This document shows, piece after piece, positions 27,601 through 29,308 of a stretch of DNA of 29,308 bases (the stretch's first letter is position 1; each line of letters opens with the position of its first letter). The notes under the pieces are model-generated. The model was not told the DNA's origin. It did no database searches and was given only the letters and a program-made list of their open reading frames with translations. Both the position numbers and the translations under genes were made by a program. This stretch comes from a virus. The stretch covers positions 1 through 29,308 of the IMG/VR virus record IMGVR_UViG_3300021375_000117; one strand, given 5' to 3'.

Positions 27601-29308
27601 TTCACTAGGGTTTTCAGGGTTGTAAATAGCTTCCACTTCTGATGAAAGCGCAGATATCGCCGCAGATGTTGCTATTGCTACAGTTCCATCAGCATTAAAA
27701 ACTGCACCATTTAAAGTTGAAACGTCGTCCTGCACTGACTTAACAACACTGGCATTTGTGCCGTCATAGATTGCAGTTACCGAATTACTTACCCCAGTTA
27801 AAGCTGAACCCGTTGCAAGTCTAGCCGAGCCATCCGAATTAAAGACTTCACCTTCAAGAGCAGTTACATCTGTCTGCACAGTCTTAACTACACTAGCATT
27901 CGTTCCGTCGTAGATAGCTGTTACGCTGTTGGTAAGTCCAGATAAAGCCGACCCCGTGGCAAGTCTAGCCGAACCATCCGAATTAAATACTTCGCCTTCT
28001 AGCGCACTTACATCGGTTTGCACGGACTTAACGACACTGGCGTTAGTGCCATCATAGATCGCTGTAACTGAGTTAGTAAGACCCGACAAGGCTGATCCTG
28101 TGGCTAGTCTAGAAGACCCGTCAGAATTAAATACTTCACCTTCTAGGTCGGTAATGTCTGTTTGTACACTTTTAACGACACTAGCATTTGTACCATCGTA
28201 GATGGCAGTGACGCTATTAGTCAGACCTGACAGGGCAGTTCCGGTCGCTAACCTTGCGGAACCGTCAGAATTAAATACTTCACCCTCTAAAGCGGTGACA
28301 TCATCTTGTACGCTTTTAACAACGCTTGCGTTGGTCCCGTCATAAATCGCCGTTACGGAATTAGTTACTCCGGTAAGTGCAGATCCTGTAGCTAATTTTG
28401 CAGATCCATCTGCGTTAAATACTTGCCCTTCTAGTGCTGTAACGTCTGTCTGTATTGAGGTGATTGTTCCGGCTTGAGTGCTAACTGTATTTGTTAGACC
28501 TGTTAACGCGGTTCCAGTAGCTAAGCGAGCAGAACCATCAGAATTAAAAACCTCACCCTCAAGATCTGTAATATCCGTCTGAGCGCTAGATATGTTATTT
28601 CCTTGGGTGGTTACTGTATTTGTTAGGCTTGTTACAGCTGCTCCAGTAGCTAATCTAGCGGAACCGTTGGAGTTAAATACTTCCCCCTCCAAACTTGTCA
28701 CGTCCGCAGCTATAGAGGTTACCGTTCCGTTGAGATTTACAACGGTGGTATCAAGGGCGGTTAACGCTGAAGATGTGGCTAAACGAGACGACCCGTCGCC
28801 ATTAAATACTTGAGAGTTTAGAGAAGTAATTGATGCTTGGTTAGATGCAATTCTTGGATCAGCAATACTTACCCAGCTAGAGCCGTCATAATAATAAGGC
28901 GCCATATTGTCATCAGAGTCATACCATCTAGAGTTTGTCGCAATCGTGCCGGTTGGTGCTGAAGTCTGAACGTAAACCGAGCTAGTGCCAGACGTTAAAT
29001 CTGACACAGATGACTGAAGATTGCTTACAGATGTATTTAAAGATGACAGGCTGCTATCAACAGAAGTATTTCTTGAGCTAACAGAACTTTGCAGCGTTGA
29101 CACGGTACTGCTTAATGATGATGCAGAAGCTGCTGCCGAGTTAGCGGACGCTTGAGCTGTTGCTGCGGCGGACGAGGCTGCCGTGGCGGCAGAAGCAGCA
29201 GTGTTTGCTGTAGCCTCAGTATTACCAACGCGGGTTAAAAGATTAGCGCCACTATATGTAGTGGTATACCCAGTATAAGCATCTAACCCATCTATCCTGC
29301 CGTCAAGT
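24685..29308 (-). CDS. Tail fibre / receptor-binding protein with lambda-J-like (DUF1983) domain; 5' end beyond the window
   Basis: The frame remains open to the right edge; GTG at 29103 is internal, and about 68 more residues lie upstream (DGRIDGLDAYTGYTTTYSGA, then an Ala/Ser/Thr-rich coiled-coil-like stretch). At least 1540 residues are in the window. About 19 tandem repeats follow, with units such as EVFNSDGSARLATGSAL and VTAIYDGTNASVVKSVQ; these should form an extended trimeric fibre shaft. Next comes a DUF1983-type domain (AGFGLSNTS, then AFIVRADRFAIVNP, then a triple-beta repeat with GAFIKNGTITTAQIGNATID). The last 300 residues form a variable tip with Ser/Thr/Tyr-rich beta segments, probably binding the host surface. 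Confidence 0.88.
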   Translation of the reverse strand, partial: LDGRIDGLDAYTGYTTTYSGANLLTRVGNTEATANTAASAATAASSAAATAQASANSAAASASSLSSTVSTLQSSVSSRNTSVDSSLSSLNTSVSNLQSSVSDLTSGTSSVYVQTSAPTGTIATNSRWYDSDDNMAPYYYDGSSWVSIADPRIASNQASITSLNSQVFNGDGSSRLATSSALTALDTTVVNLNGTVTSIAADVTSLEGEVFNSNGSARLATGAAVTSLTNTVTTQGNNISSAQTDITDLEGEVFNSDGSARLATGTALTGLTNTVSTQAGTITSIQTDVTALEGQVFNADGSAKLATGSALTGVTNSVTAIYDGTNASVVKSVQDDVTALEGEVFNSDGSARLATGTALSGLTNSVTAIYDGTNASVVKSVQTDITDLEGEVFNSDGSSRLATGSALSGLTNSVTAIYDGTNASVVKSVQTDVSALEGEVFNSDGSARLATGSALSGLTNSVTAIYDGTNASVVKTVQTDVTALEGEVFNSDGSARLATGSALTGVSNSVTAIYDGTNASVVKSVQDDVSTLNGAVFNADGTVAIATSAAISALSSEVEAIYNPENPSEVSVVKTIQSDITSLEGEVFNSDGSARLATGSALNTVSNSVTAIYDGGNASVVKSVQDDITDLNNSVFDSSGNVLLATTSALSGLTTSVEAIYNPDDPNAVSLVKTIQSDVTDLESAVFDSNGVVQLATQNSIDGLTTSIEAIYNPDNPNEASAVKSLQGRSTALEGAVFNGNQVKLATVDALDGLTNNVTAIYNPNDPDAVTQISAIQEKVTSLDAEVFNANDTSRLATGSALGALSNKVTAIYDDSTDPPSGLVTSVQSDVVDLNNAMFDSGGNVKLAGAGALSLLETEVWGNGVTPSGATSSRIDTLDATITNPTTGLTATSGAVSVLNTSVYGEGVTPQAGASKIDALSSAVFDENNNVKLADADAFSTLQTEVFGPDGNVSASRIDGLRAVLYDTDSNGNEQLALATAAQFGTLNATVNNSGALVDKVDNIAASMFVNSDTSGTLKLATSEAFDKVQTEVFPNGDSNASRVSQLSAALWDQGNPDNAVLLAGADFASKINLEVFGSETDQTGASKIDTLQVVVNGEDGTSGIKAAIETTQEIVGDSETGLSSQYSVKVDNQGHIAGFGLSNTSNDDGTPTSAFIVRADRFAIVNPQTTSTQVSNEPINDTQVLVPFTVEGEDIEDENGNVIVPAGVYMDGAFIKNGTITTAQIGNATIDTANITGQLNANRISGGKISTSLLNIDGVFLTSQDVNGVPTLTLGDISANKITSGTINAANITVENLRADQITGDINDLIPFSLSSAVAIDAPNGAEQVIFTGQIPAQADGVEKRAYISAEGWGVFENDDAYRLELWMKTNDTSSSTPSLGTVTNHGSQNYGFGYIIYWFEVAGDVTSLVSSGSALLVMGYTYGNTSSSGYTSSTDRTRIYYTRASTSTITTNMSVFGQILTNQYTMVNDFFFRSASDYHPYQFSISGGLGTKTSSAVDFEIRIGVYNANKYYVPSSQPYKNWVMDKIYALEGIAMSLR
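26100..28810 (-). repeat. Tandem coding repeats of the tail fibre (about 19 units)
   Basis: The best-preserved units are 47 codons (141 bp) long. Starting from the right, successive VF(N/D)..G....LAT cores are close to identical for units 3-8, then diverge and lengthen toward the tip. The DNA of neighbouring units differs at many third codon positions although the protein is nearly the same. Confidence 0.85.

Noticed and set aside
26100-28810. Regular 141-bp periodicity, considered as a CRISPR array or satellite
   Set aside because: The repeats are coding, in frame, and differ at third codon positions. There are no conserved repeats with unique spacers.

Overview
The window looks like part of the genome of a temperate tailed phage, or the same phage as a prophage. 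It has a tyrosine integrase, a repressor-like gene, a phage replication and recombination module, and a long virion module. The proteins expected of a short-tailed (podovirus-like) particle are present: several Gly/Ala-rich internal virion proteins, a 478-residue internal protein and a 2562-residue polyvalent injected protein, with a lambda-J-like repeat-rich tail fibre upstream. The DNA is moderately AT-rich. The gene set resembles phages of marine Gram-negative bacteria, but the host cannot be fixed from sequence alone. No terminase, portal, capsid, DNA polymerase, endolysin, rRNA, tRNA, IS element or CRISPR array is seen, so the window is probably half or less of the genome.

Layout. (1) Positions 1-2315, plus strand: an early operon of at least ten small genes, mostly unknown, including two HTH proteins, a zinc-ribbon protein and a one-pass membrane protein. 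Four to five junctions share nearly the same stop/RBS/start sequence. (2) 2266-6789, minus strand: a replication module read in the order O-like initiator, twinkle-like primase-helicase, helical protein, Ref-like HNH nuclease, DUF3310 protein, PD-(D/E)XK nuclease, unknown protein and second PD-(D/E)XK nuclease. Genes overlap by a few bases. Three 15-bp direct repeats lie inside the initiator gene, a lambda-like origin arrangement. (3) 6790-6923: a divergent control region with repeated operator-like motifs. (4) 6924-11436, plus strand: repressor-like gene, small unknown gene, a good sigma70-like promoter, a Rad52-superfamily (DUF1071) annealing protein, a YqaJ exonuclease, an SSB with a DDDLPF tail, a CsrA-like protein, a DUF6447-like protein, a structured leader and the integrase. 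(5) 11437-12002: possible attP region, small membrane-protein genes and a hairpin between converging transcription units. (6) 12003 to the right edge, minus strand: tail fibre (cut by the window edge), a fibre-associated protein, a GNAT acetyltransferase, four internal-virion-like proteins, the 2562-residue polyvalent protein and four small membrane or secreted proteins.

The most unusual signal is two intact ORFs nested in the same +1 frame inside the 7.7-kb polyvalent gene (17328-17549 and 15585-15776). Each sits exactly where the host protein turns into a low-complexity linker between domains. In the first, that linker composition is what one expects as the shadow of the nested reading frame. 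Both have protein-like composition and Shine-Dalgarno-like sequences. I suggest they are real small genes, once between separate genes, that were captured when those genes fused. Other points of interest are tail-fibre repeats that keep the protein but scramble the codons, a CsrA-like fold split by an insertion, and mutually exclusive hairpins in the integrase leader, one of which hides the ribosome binding site.
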